Below are positions 29,475 through 37,149 of a stretch of 64,000 nt of DNA, in pieces (positions within the stretch are counted from its first letter, which is position 1; every line of letters begins with the position of its first letter). Below the pieces are notes generated by a model. That model ran no database searches. It was not told where the DNA came from and saw only the letters and a program-made list of their open reading frames with translations. A program made the translations under genes and the position numbers. Where the stretch lies: NCBI RefSeq assembly GCF_024171955.1, contig NZ_JAMTCS010000001.1, forward strand, positions 1 to 64,000, written 5' to 3'. Source of the DNA: Promicromonospora thailandica (GTDB lineage Bacteria; Actinomycetota; Actinomycetes; Actinomycetales; Cellulomonadaceae).

Positions 29475-29861
29475 TCAGGGGGATGCCGTTCCCCGGCGCA
29501 GTGCCCCGTGGCGTGTGCGTGCCAGGCAGTCGCTGAGGGTGTCACGGCTCCGGGTGAGCTCCTGGAGCCTGTCGTTGACGACCGTCAGCTCGTCGGCCAG
29601 CTCCTTGGCCAGATCGATGGGGCACTCGGGGGTCTCGTCGCGGGCCCACTGCTGCTCCGCGTCCAGGATCATCTTGGCCATCCGGGTGGTCAGCCCGGCT
29701 CGGATCAGGCCGCGGACCCACATCGCGCGATCGACCGCGCACTCGCCGTAGGCCCGGTAACCGTTGCTCTCCCGCAGGGATTCGATGAGTCCCTGGCTCT
29801 CGTAGTAGCGCAGCATCCGGGTGGCGATTCCGGTGCGTTCAGACAGCTCGCCGATCCTCAC
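29475..29861 (-). CDS. MerR-family transcriptional regulator
   Basis: 128 residues from GTG 29861 (GGGAG 6 nt upstream), which starts the protein at VRIGELSERTG as usual for MerR proteins. The upstream in-frame ATG codons at 29891 and 29906 fall inside the operator and are rejected. HTH plus wing: IGELSERTGIATRMLRYYESQGLIESLRESNGYRAYGE; a dimerisation helix follows (IDLAKELADELTVVNDRLQELTRSRDTL). No cysteine pattern for metal binding is present, so an organic inducer is likely. It faces the LLM oxidoreductase across a typical long-spacer MerR promoter. Confidence 0.9.
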   Translation of the reverse strand: MRIGELSERTGIATRMLRYYESQGLIESLRESNGYRAYGECAVDRAMWVRGLIRAGLTTRMAKMILDAEQQWARDETPECPIDLAKELADELTVVNDRLQELTRSRDTLSDCLARTRHGALRRGTASP

Positions 29862-29884
29862 GGTCAACTCCCGGCAGGCCCCTC

Positions 29885-29916
29885 TTGACATTGACACCAG
29901 TGTCAATCTCTAGCCT
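29885..29916 (+). promoter_or_regulatory. MerR-type promoter with dyad in a 20-bp spacer
   Basis: -35 TTGACA at 29885-29890, -10-like TAGCCT at 29911-29916, spacer 20 bp. The spacer holds the dyad ATTGACAC-CA-GTGTCAAT (29890-29907). Overlong spacers twisted by a MerR dimer are the family's known mechanism. Confidence 0.8.
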
Positions 29917-29922
29917 CTCCGC

Positions 29923-29994
29923 ATGATTCCCGAGGCGATCGAGAGAGCCGCTCCGCACACCGTCAAGCTCCCGCCCGGCAGCCTCACCGGCTGA
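29923..29994 (+). other. Possible 23-codon leader ORF or gene remnant
   Basis: ATG 29923 to TGA 29994 begins 6 bp after the MerR-type -10 box, so it would be the first (nearly leaderless) ORF on that transcript. It encodes a short peptide starting MIPEAIERAAPHTVKLPPG. I recognise no family. It may be a leader, the stub of a deleted gene, or chance. Confidence 0.3.
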
Positions 29995-30075
29995 CCCGCG
30001 GGGGCCGAGACCCCTGACCCGTCAGACGCAGAAGAACGACAGCGGCGAGAGATCTCGCCGAGGAGGCTCATCACC

Positions 30076-30978
30076 ATGCAGCTCGGACTTACGATTCCCG
30101 TCGTCGGGCCCGCCGTCGGCGACGCACCCGCCCTGGGCGCCTTCGCCCGCGGGCTCGAGGACCTGGGGTACGACACCCTCTGGATCAGCGACCGTCTGGT
30201 CACGCCGGTCGATATCGGCAGCGACTACCTCGACCGGAGCCCGCAGATGGCCCGCTCCTTCGATCCCGTGCTGCTGCTGACCGTCGCCGCGGCGGCCACC
30301 AGCAGGGTGCGCCTGAACACCAGCACCCTCAGCACGTTCTACTACGAGCCGGCGCACCTGGCCCGGCAGCTGACCACGCTCGACGTGCTCAGCGGCGGCC
30401 GCCTCGGTCTCGGGGTGGGCGTGGGCTGGATGAAGCAGGAGTACGACGTCGTCCGCACCGCGGACTGGCACCGTCGCGGCCGGATGCTCGACGACACGCT
30501 GGCGTTCCTGCGGGCGTGGTGGACGACCAGCCCCGTGTCCTGGGACAGCGAGTTCTTCACCATGTCGCCGGTCCACGTGGGCCTGCGGCCCATCCAGCCG
30601 GGCGGGCCGCCCATCTGGGTCGGCGGTGCCAGCGAGGCCGCGATGCGCCGGGTCGGCCGCAGCGGCATCGGCTGGCTCGGTGTCGAAGGTCCGGCGCCCA
30701 CGGCGGCCATCGGCCATGAGGACGACGGCGCGAGCCGCCTGTGGTCGGTCGCGCGCCGCGCCGCGGAGGACGCCGGCCGCGACCCCGACGCCCTGAAGAC
30801 GGCCATGCGGATCAACCTCGACCCGGACACGACCGTCGACACCGTCGCGGACCAGCTCAAGCGGTACGCCGACTCCGGCGTCGACGAGGCGTACGTCGAT
30901 GCCTTCGCGAAGTTCACCACCCTCGACCAGCACCTCGACTTCGCCGCCCAGGTGATCGAGCGCACCGGTCAGCTGTGA
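30076..30978 (+). CDS. LLM-class F420-dependent oxidoreductase
   Basis: 300 residues from ATG 30076 (GAGGAGG upstream). The luciferase-like barrel is recognised by LGLTIPVVG at the start, LGYDTLWISDRL, RVRLNTSTLS, the LDVLSGGRLGLGVGVGWMKQEYD core and PIWVGGASEAAMRRVGRSGIGW. Actinobacterial members use deazaflavin F420 for hydride transfer to aldehydes, enones or sugar phosphates. It is downstream of the MerR-type promoter and 37 bp upstream of a quinone oxidoreductase-like gene, so a MerR-induced reductive detoxification pair is likely. Confidence 0.88.
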   Translation: MQLGLTIPVVGPAVGDAPALGAFARGLEDLGYDTLWISDRLVTPVDIGSDYLDRSPQMARSFDPVLLLTVAAAATSRVRLNTSTLSTFYYEPAHLARQLTTLDVLSGGRLGLGVGVGWMKQEYDVVRTADWHRRGRMLDDTLAFLRAWWTTSPVSWDSEFFTMSPVHVGLRPIQPGGPPIWVGGASEAAMRRVGRSGIGWLGVEGPAPTAAIGHEDDGASRLWSVARRAAEDAGRDPDALKTAMRINLDPDTTVDTVADQLKRYADSGVDEAYVDAFAKFTTLDQHLDFAAQVIERTGQL

Positions 30979-31015
30979 CCCCCGTGCTCAGCCGTCTCGA
31001 AAGAGGAGAAGAAAG

Positions 31016-31921
31016 ATGAAGGCGTCCGTCATCACGTCGTTCGGAGGACCGGAAGTACTTCAGGAAGCCGACGTGCCCACACCGGGTCCGGGACGGGGCC
31101 AGGTGCTCGCCCGAGTACACGCCGCGGGTGTGAATCCCGCCGAGCTGACCGCGCGTTCCGGAGGTTTCGGCCTGCCGGCACCCGCGATCATCGGCTTCGA
31201 GTTCGCCGGGACGGTCGAGCAGGTCGGGGAGGGCGTCACAGGCGTGCGGGTCGGCGACCGCATCGCCGGCTGGCCCGACAGCTTCGTTCAGGGGGCGTAC
31301 GCGGAGTTCACCCTGAGTGGCAACTACGCGCTGATACCCGACGGCGTCACCTTCGAGCAGGCAGCAGCCACGGTGATCGGCGCCGACAACGCCGCGCGCG
31401 GGCTGGCGCTCCTCGCTCCCGAGCGCGGAGAAACCCTGGTCGTCACCGGCGCCAGCGGTGCCCTGGGTAGCGCTGCGGTTCAGTTCGCCCGGCTCGCCGG
31501 CCTCACGGTGATCGGCATCGCCGGTAGAGACAGCCTCCCCTACGTCGAGAGCCTCGGCGCGACCGCCGTCGAGTACGGAGACGGCCTCGTGGACCGGGTG
31601 CGCGACGCCGCTCCCGACGGTGTCGACGCCGCGCTGGACACTGCGGGCAAGGGCTTGCTCCCCGCACTGATCGAGCTGCGGGGCGGGACCCGTCGCGTCG
31701 TCACGCTCGCCGACCTGGACGCCGGCCGATACCGCGTCCAGTTCAGTGGGGGAAACCCCGGCAACCGCCGGAACCAGTTCGTCAGGACTGCGCTGGAGCA
31801 CATCGCGGCAGGCGAGTGGCGCACCCGCATCGGCCGCACGTTTCCGCTCTCGCAGGCAGCCGACGCGCACAGGTTCCTGGCGGCCGGTCACACCGGGGGG
31901 AAGGTCCTCCTCGTACCCTGA
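31016..31921 (+). CDS. Zinc-free NADPH:quinone oxidoreductase-like MDR protein
   Basis: 301 residues, RBS AGAGGAGAAG. MDR fold without zinc ligands: HAAGVNPAELTARSGGFGLPAPAIIGFEFAGTVEQVG, then the nucleotide motif VVTGASGALGSAAVQFARLAG (about 143-163). The family reduces quinones or enones with NADPH. It is the second gene behind the MerR-type promoter. Confidence 0.88.
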   Translation: MKASVITSFGGPEVLQEADVPTPGPGRGQVLARVHAAGVNPAELTARSGGFGLPAPAIIGFEFAGTVEQVGEGVTGVRVGDRIAGWPDSFVQGAYAEFTLSGNYALIPDGVTFEQAAATVIGADNAARGLALLAPERGETLVVTGASGALGSAAVQFARLAGLTVIGIAGRDSLPYVESLGATAVEYGDGLVDRVRDAAPDGVDAALDTAGKGLLPALIELRGGTRRVVTLADLDAGRYRVQFSGGNPGNRRNQFVRTALEHIAAGEWRTRIGRTFPLSQAADAHRFLAAGHTGGKVLLVP

Positions 31922-32059
31922 GGGCTGACGGCGACGCCGTGGTCCACGGCTGAAGCCGGGCACATGTCTCCGATGCCGACGGCGACCGGATCGTCCGGCA
32001 GCGCTGCCCGAGAGGGCGCGCTGCCGGACGCGAGCATCAGGCGCACAGGCGGACGCGGC

Positions 32060-32576
32060 TCACCCGCCGTGCTCCGTGGCGGCGACGGGCGTGGCCAGGA
32101 TGGTGAACGCGACCGGGACCGCGTCGGCGGGCCGAGTGTCGTGGTCGCCGATGCGGCGGCGCTGGGTAGACCAGGCCGTTGACGAGATCGGTCGGCCTGG
32201 CCCAGCGCGCGTCGTACTGGTCCCGGCGCTCCTGCCACTCCTGGAGCTGCACGACCGCCTGCTGCACGATCTGCTGCTGCAGCAGGTCGGTCGCCGCGCG
32301 GCCCTCAGGATGCTCGGACCTCGTGTCCATCGAGGTCGAGGTGACCCGCCAGGACCGGACGCGATCGTCGCCGGCCGTGGCTCGCTCGATGAACCCGTAC
32401 TTGGCGAGCTAGCGGAGGTGGCGGCTGGCCAGCGCCTGGCTGATCCCGAGCTGGCGTGCGGCCTCGGTGCCGGTGATCGTGCCCTCGCGGCCGACGAGCT
32501 GGAGGTTGTCGCCAGTGCCGTGCGCGGAGCCGCCGGCGTCTCCCTGCCCACCCTGGATTGCTGAGCTCCGCACCAT
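32060..32576 (-). pseudogene. ArsR-family winged-helix regulator remnant
   Basis: From ATG 32576 the frame reads through an HTH (GTITGTEAARQLGISQALASRHLR) to TAG at 32409-32411, where homologues would have Gln. It then continues in frame as LAKYGFIERATAGDDRVRSW...RWARPTDLVNGLVY to about 32175. After that the family's conserved C-terminal part is missing and the ending resumes in another frame as RRRIGDHDTRPADAVPVAFTILATPV. So there are two lesions: one nonsense codon and one deletion/frameshift. The gene is dead. It would have followed tRNA-Pro and its hairpin on the same strand. Confidence 0.7.
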
Positions 32577-32619
32577 CGCCCGGGCGCAGACCGACCACCC
32601 GGCCCCACCCGCACATGAC

Positions 32620-32658
32620 GAATGGCCTGAACCTACGAATCGTAGGTTCAGGCCATTC
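32620..32658. terminator. 19-bp perfect hairpin downstream of tRNA-Pro
   Basis: Arms 32620-32638 and 32640-32658 are perfect complements around a single A. It starts 22 bp past the tRNA 3' end, so it probably terminates tRNA transcription, although no U-tract follows and the loop is too tight for a classical terminator. Confidence 0.55.
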
Positions 32659-32680
32659 CGTGTCCTGCGACATCACAGGG

Positions 32681-32754
32681 TCGGGCTGACTGGATTCGAA
32701 CCAGCGACCCTCTGCTCCCAAAGCAGATGCGCTACCAAGCTGCGCCACAGCCCG
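32681..32754 (-). tRNA. tRNA-Pro(TGG)
   Basis: 74-nt cloverleaf on the minus strand. Acceptor arms CGGGCTG/CAGCCCG, anticodon loop TTTGGGA with anticodon TGG flanked by a CTGC/GCAG stem, T-arm with GGTTCGAATCC, discriminator A. CCA is not encoded. Confidence 0.96.
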
Positions 32755-32864
32755 CCGTCGGCGGCGAATCCGGGCACCACCTGAGGTTTCACCCGACCGG
32801 TCCCGGCCGACGGACCGATCATATCGGGTAGCACCCCACCTGCGGCCAACGGATAACCGCCGCG

Positions 32865-32980
32865 GTGGGCCCGCCCCCCGAAAGTCCGCCGCAAGCAGGC
32901 GATTCGGCACGGGGATCGGGCGACTTCCATGCGGAACCGCCTGGTCGCGGCGGACTTTCATGGGCGGCGGCTGGGCCCGC
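32865..32980. repeat. Large imperfect inverted repeat (about 45-50 nt arms)
   Basis: Arms 32865-32909 and 32930-32980 with a 20-nt loop. The core AAAGTCCGCCGC (32881-32892) pairs perfectly with GCGGCGGACTTT (32947-32958). Non-coding on inspection. Confidence 0.7.
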
Positions 32981-33006
32981 AGCTCCTCGTCTTCTGGTGT
33001 GTCGCT

Positions 33007-33131
33007 TCGGTCGGATGCACACCGCCCGGAGGCGACTTCGGTCAGTTGCCCTGAGATCGGCCCATTGATGGACCGATCTGGAGGCAACCGACCGAAGTCG
33101 TCGCCAGACGGAGGCAAAGGACCGACACCGG
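33007..33131. repeat. Palindromic direct-repeat element, copy 1
   Basis: About 125 bp, nearly identical to 33191-33316. It holds nested inverted repeats: GACTTCGGTC (33034-33043) with GACCGAAGTC (33090-33099), then GTTGCC/GGCAAC, then AGATCGG (33054-33060) with CCGATCT (33073-33079). It would fold into a long stem. Confidence 0.75.
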
Positions 33132-33190
33132 GGCCGGTGGAGCAGCCGCCCGCCAGTAGAGCAACTCGGCGCAGACCCCCATGGATCACA

Positions 33191-33316
33191 TCGGTCAGAT
33201 GCACACCGCCCAGACACCACATCGGTCAGTTGCCCTGAGATCGGCCCATTGAAGGACCGATCTCGAGGCAACCGACCGAAGTCGTCGCCAGACGGGCGCC
33301 AAAGGACCGACGCCGG
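33191..33316. repeat. Palindromic direct-repeat element, copy 2
   Basis: Second copy of the 125-bp element, about 184 bp after the first. The inner stem (AGATCGG/CCGATCT) is kept; the outer arm has diverged (ACATCGGTC against GACCGAAGTC). Confidence 0.75.
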
Positions 33317-33426
33317 CGCACACCACGCCCTCCACCCCGACCATGCAAAGTAAAGGTTAGGGACCCGCGGGCCACCGCTGCCATCGTCGAGACACCACAC
33401 CCCCACTGCTCGGGAAGGGATCACCC

Positions 33427-33873
33427 ATGTCTCGCCGGTGGACGACCGCGCTCGTCCTTCCGCTCGCCCTCACCGCCTGCGCCGGCGGCCACTACGCGCC
33501 CGGCACCGGCGCACCGCACACCGACGCTCCCCGCACCATCGCCGTCGAGAGCTACCCGGCCCGGACGGAAGAAGCGTCCCCGCCGCCCGCCGGCGTGGTC
33601 CACGCCCGGGTCGACGCCGGCGTCCGCCCCGCGCGCCTCGAGCTGACCATGTGGGGCACGCCGGGCTGCATGCCCTACCCCGTGGACGTCGGCTGGACCG
33701 ACAGCACCACGGTCGAGGTCCTGACCGCGGCCGGCGTGGACCCGGCGTGCTCGGACGAGTACCTGCCGGTGAGCCAGGTCGTCGTCCTGCCGGTGTACTA
33801 TCCCGCCGACGGTGTCCGCACCGTCCGGGTCGACGGCGCCACGGTCGCCCTCGCGGTCGACACCGGGCGTTAA
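33427..33873 (+). CDS. Putative lipoprotein of unknown function
   Basis: 148 residues from ATG 33427 (GGAAGGGA upstream). A lipoprotein signal peptide ends in LALTAC with Cys18. The mature part has two Cys (in GTPGCMPYP and DPACSDEYL) that could form a disulfide, and looks like a small all-beta domain (RLELTMWGTPG, VRTVRVDGATVALAVD). I recognise no family. Its TAA stop overlaps the stop of the convergent LacI gene at 33870-33873. Confidence 0.6.
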   Translation: MSRRWTTALVLPLALTACAGGHYAPGTGAPHTDAPRTIAVESYPARTEEASPPPAGVVHARVDAGVRPARLELTMWGTPGCMPYPVDVGWTDSTTVEVLTAAGVDPACSDEYLPVSQVVVLPVYYPADGVRTVRVDGATVALAVDTGR

Positions 33874-34901
33874 CCGTCTCCCAGGGTCGACGCCCGCACC
33901 ACCAGGCGCGGTGCCAGCCGTTCGACGCCGTGCGTCGGCTCGCCCTCGATGGCCGCGATCAGGAGCTCGGCGGCGCGCTGGCCCAGTCGTTCGAGCTGCA
34001 TGTCGACGGTGGTCAGCGGCGGGCGGCTGGCGAGCGACATGACCTCCCAGTCGTCGTAGCCGGTGACGGCGATGTCGTCGGGCACGCGGACGCCGAGCTC
34101 CCGCAGCCGGTCGCACCCGCCGCGCGCGAGCTGGTCGGAGGCGAACACGATGGCGTCCACGGGCAGCCGGCCGCCGTCCCGCCGAGACGCCGCGGCGACG
34201 CCCAGGATCTGGTCCACCGCGCGGCGGCCCCACTGCTCCGACCAGTCGCCGTACAGCGGCGGGCCCACCATCTCGAGGTCGCGCGACGCGAGCTCCGCGG
34301 CCAGGGTCTCGTAGCGCACCGTCGACGCCGGCTGCTCCACGCGGCCGCCCACGTAGGCGATCCGGCGTCGGCCCAGGCCGACGAGGTGCTCGGCGAGCAG
34401 GCGCATGCCGGTGGCGTCGTCGGGCACCACGGAGGCGTCGTCGGGGTCGGCGGACGGCGCGAACGCGTACACCACCGGCATCGGCACCCGGATGGGCTCG
34501 CGGGGTTCGGTGGTGCGGCCGGTCACGATGATGCCGTCCACGCGCCGGGCCACCAGGGCGCGCACGTGGTGCTGCTCGCGCACCGGGTCGTGCCGGGCGG
34601 TGGCCAGCAGCGCAGACAGCTCGCCGCCCACCAGCGCGTTCTCCGCGCCGAGCACCACGGGCAGGGAGAACCGGCCGGCGGAGTCGGTGCTGAGCAGCCC
34701 GACGGTGAAGCTCCGGCGCGCGGAAAGTGACCGCGCGGTCACATCCGGGACGAAGCCGAGGCGATCCGCCGCCTCCCGGACCCGCTCGCGCGTGCTCTCG
34801 CGCAGGGAGCCCGTCCCGTTGAGCGCCTTGGACGCCGTGCCGGGCGCCACGCCCGCCAGGGCGGCCACGTCGGTGATCCGCACCACCCGTCCCCGCTCCA
34901 T
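33870..34901 (-). CDS. LacI-family transcriptional regulator of the GH127/ABC sugar locus
   Basis: 343 residues from ATG 34901. The HTH is VRITDVAALAGVAPGTASKALNGTGSLRESTRERVREAADRLGFVPDVTARSL (with the hinge helix). The periplasmic-binding-like domain follows (FTVGLLSTDSAGRF, RRVDGIIVTGR, RRRIAYVGG, DAIVFASDQLARGGCDRLRELGVRVPDDIAVTGYDD). It is divergent from the GH127 arabinofuranosidase gene, where an operator-like GGAA-N2-CG-N2-TTCC overlaps the presumed start of transcription. An arabinose-containing inducer is inferred from that target. Confidence 0.92.
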   Translation of the reverse strand: MERGRVVRITDVAALAGVAPGTASKALNGTGSLRESTRERVREAADRLGFVPDVTARSLSARRSFTVGLLSTDSAGRFSLPVVLGAENALVGGELSALLATARHDPVREQHHVRALVARRVDGIIVTGRTTEPREPIRVPMPVVYAFAPSADPDDASVVPDDATGMRLLAEHLVGLGRRRIAYVGGRVEQPASTVRYETLAAELASRDLEMVGPPLYGDWSEQWGRRAVDQILGVAAASRRDGGRLPVDAIVFASDQLARGGCDRLRELGVRVPDDIAVTGYDDWEVMSLASRPPLTTVDMQLERLGQRAAELLIAAIEGEPTHGVERLAPRLVVRASTLGDG

Positions 34902-35032
34902 CCCGCGCCGACCTCCCCGTTTCCGTTTTCCTCGCGTTCCGCACGGCATCCCGCACCCGCGGGACGACGCCGCCATCGTACCTCCCAGAACCCAGCGAAC
35001 TCGCACGCCGCGCACAACGTCGGAGGAAACCT

Positions 35033-35062
35033 TTGACTCCGCCCGCACCCCTTCCCTACGAT
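35033..35062 (+). promoter_or_regulatory. Promoter of the GH127-ABC operon
   Basis: -35 TTGACT (35033-35038), 18-bp spacer, -10 TACGAT (35057-35062), a good SigA-like match in an AT-richer stretch. Confidence 0.7.
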
Positions 35063-35063
35063 C

Positions 35064-35079
35064 AGGAAATCGGATTCCT
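35064..35079. promoter_or_regulatory. LacI-type operator overlapping the start of transcription
   Basis: AGGAA-N6-TTCCT with a central CG, as in LacI-family operators, placed directly after the -10 box where binding would block transcription. Confidence 0.65.
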
Positions 35080-35150
35080 AGTTTCCGCGAGCGCCGTCTC
35101 GCGGCGCGTGGACCCCGGCCCGTGTACGTCAGCCTGTGAAGGAGCCATCG

Positions 35151-37076
35151 ATGACGACCCTCACCCCCAGCGGCACCACGCGCGGTCCTGCCGCGCCCTC
35201 CGACGACGCCCGGGTGCTGCTGCGCCCGCTGGCGCCGGGGCACGTGACGATCGACGGCGGCCTGTGGCGGCGCACCGCTAACGTGAACCGTTCCGCCGCG
35301 ATCCCCGAGGGCCTGGAGCAGCTCGACAAGGCAGGCAACCTGCGCAACCTGGAGATCGCCGCGGGCCGGGCCGAGGGCGAGGCGATCGGCCCGATCTTCG
35401 CCGACTCCGACGTGCACAAGTGGCTCGAGGCCGCCGCCTGGGAGTACGCCCGGGAGCCCGACGAGAAGCTGCTGGCCGACCAGCTGCGCATCACCGAGCT
35501 GCTCGCCGCGGCGCAGGCCGAGGACGGCTACCTCGACTCCGTGCCGATGCTCCGCAAGGTGCCGAGGTACAGCGACCTGCCGTGGAGCCACGAGCTGTAC
35601 TGCGCGGGACACCTGTTCCAGGCCGCGGTGGCGCAGGTGCGCGGCACGGGCCACACCGAGCTGCTGGACGTCGCGGTGCGGCTGGCCGACCATCTCGTGG
35701 CCACCTTCGGCGACGGCGAGGGGCAGCTCCGCGAGGTCGACGGTCACCCGGTGGTCGAGATGGGCCTGGTCGAGCTGTACCGCGAGACGGGCACGCGCGC
35801 CTACCTCGACCTGGCGAGCTGGTTCGTCGAGGCGCGCGGCACGGGCATCATCGAGGGGCACGACAAGGCGCCGACCTACTTCTCCGACCGGGTCAAGGTG
35901 CGTGAGGCCACCACGGTCGAGGGGCACGCGGTGCGCGCCGTGTACCTCGGGGCGGGCGCGGCCGACGTCGCGGTCGAGACGGGCGACGCCGAGCTGCTGG
36001 CCGCCCTGGACACCCAGTACCGCGCGATGGAGCGCGGCAAGCAGTACGTGACCGGCGGGCTCGGTTCGCGCTGGGAGGGCGAGTCGTTCGGCGACCCGTA
36101 CGAGCTGCCGAACGACCGCGCCTACGCCGAGACCTGCGCGGCGATCGGCGGCGTGCAGTGGGCGTGGCGCATGCTCCTGGCCACGGGCGAGGCGCGGTAC
36201 GCCGACCAGATCGAGCGCATGCTGCTCAACGGGTTCCTCGCGGGCGTGTCGCTGAGCGGCACCGAGTACTTCTACGTCAACCCGCTGCAGCTGCGCAGCG
36301 ACGCGCACGCCGAGGAGGACCGCAGCCCCGCGCACGGGCGCCGCTCGTGGTTCAGCTGCGCGTGCTGCCCGCCCAACATCATGCGCACGGTCTCCAGCCT
36401 GACCGGCTACCTCGCCACGGCGGACGGCACGAGCCTCCAGGTGCACCAGTACGCCCCCGGCACGGTCACGGCGCCGCTCGACGGCGGCACGCTGCGCCTG
36501 CGCGTCGAGACCCGTTACCCGGACGAGGGCCGCATCGCGCTGCACGTCGAGGAGGCGCCGGACGGCGAGGCGACGCTCGCCCTGCGCGTCCCCGCCTGGG
36601 CGGACGGCGCCACGCTCGACGGCGACCCGGTGCAGGCCGGCACCTACGCCCGCACCGCGCGCCGGTTCTCCGCGGGCGACACCGTGGTGCTCGACCTGCC
36701 GCTCACCCCGCGCCTGACCGGCGCGGACCCGCGGGTCGACGCCGCCCGCGGCGCCGTCGCCATCGAGCGCGGACCGCTGGTCTACGCCCTGGAGCAGCCC
36801 GACCAGGAGGACGGCGCCGTCGTCGACGACCTGCGGATCGACCCCGCGGGCGCACTCTCCGACGAGTTCCGGGACGGCCTGCTGGGCGGCGTCACGGTCG
36901 TGCGGGCGCAGGGCGCCGTCGTCCCCGGGCCCGACGCCGAGGCGACCACCCCGTACTGCCCGGCCGCGACGCCGTCGCCCGAGCCCTCGCGCGACGTGAC
37001 CCTGACCGCCATCCCCTACTACGCGTGGGCCAACCGCGGCCCGCAGCCGATGCGGGTCTGGGTGCCCACCCGCTGA
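35151..37076 (+). CDS. GH127 beta-L-arabinofuranosidase
   Basis: 641 residues from ATG 35151 (AAGGAG 8 nt upstream; in-frame ATG 35136 lacks it). The GH127 hallmark is the zinc-thiolate catalytic site: AETCAAIGG supplies the Glu and first Cys, and SCACCPPNIMRT the Cys-Cys pair whose Cys is the nucleophile in the characterised bifidobacterial enzyme. An alpha/alpha-barrel comes first, then beta-sandwich domains. There is no signal peptide, so it probably cleaves imported beta-L-arabinofuranosyl oligosaccharides in the cytoplasm. It is the first gene of an operon with an ABC importer, divergent from the LacI regulator. This supports use of arabinosylated plant glycans (inference). Confidence 0.92.
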   Translation: MTTLTPSGTTRGPAAPSDDARVLLRPLAPGHVTIDGGLWRRTANVNRSAAIPEGLEQLDKAGNLRNLEIAAGRAEGEAIGPIFADSDVHKWLEAAAWEYAREPDEKLLADQLRITELLAAAQAEDGYLDSVPMLRKVPRYSDLPWSHELYCAGHLFQAAVAQVRGTGHTELLDVAVRLADHLVATFGDGEGQLREVDGHPVVEMGLVELYRETGTRAYLDLASWFVEARGTGIIEGHDKAPTYFSDRVKVREATTVEGHAVRAVYLGAGAADVAVETGDAELLAALDTQYRAMERGKQYVTGGLGSRWEGESFGDPYELPNDRAYAETCAAIGGVQWAWRMLLATGEARYADQIERMLLNGFLAGVSLSGTEYFYVNPLQLRSDAHAEEDRSPAHGRRSWFSCACCPPNIMRTVSSLTGYLATADGTSLQVHQYAPGTVTAPLDGGTLRLRVETRYPDEGRIALHVEEAPDGEATLALRVPAWADGATLDGDPVQAGTYARTARRFSAGDTVVLDLPLTPRLTGADPRVDAARGAVAIERGPLVYALEQPDQEDGAVVDDLRIDPAGALSDEFRDGLLGGVTVVRAQGAVVPGPDAEATTPYCPAATPSPEPSRDVTLTAIPYYAWANRGPQPMRVWVPTR

Positions 37077-37084
37077 CCTACCCA

Positions 37085-37113
37085 CGGGCGGCCGGGGACG
37101 CCCCGGCCGCCCG
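37085..37113. promoter_or_regulatory. Intercistronic hairpin between GH127 and binding-protein genes
   Basis: Perfect 13-bp GC arms (37085-37097, 37101-37113) with a 3-nt loop. It may act as a partial terminator or message-processing site that sets the enzyme-to-binding-protein ratio. Confidence 0.5.
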
Positions 37114-37149
37114 CACCCCCCACGCGACGACGCGCAAGGAAGGAGAGCA

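Noticed and set aside
29891-29906. Upstream ATG starts for the MerR gene
   Set aside because: They lie inside the operator dyad, whereas GTG 29861 has a ribosome-binding site and gives the family's normal N-terminus.
33007-33316. Two similar repeats that could suggest a short CRISPR array
   Set aside because: Only two copies, each about 125 bp with internal palindromes, and no cas genes.
33340-33365. AAAGTAAAGGTTAGGG resembling half of an iron-regulator (DtxR) box
   Set aside because: Only one half-site is present and no iron gene follows.
32305-33424. Long minus-strand open frames through the palindromic region, with repeated peptide segments
   Set aside because: The frames cross the tRNA and the non-coding repeats; the repeated peptides are only translations of the DNA repeats and lack a start with a ribosome-binding site.
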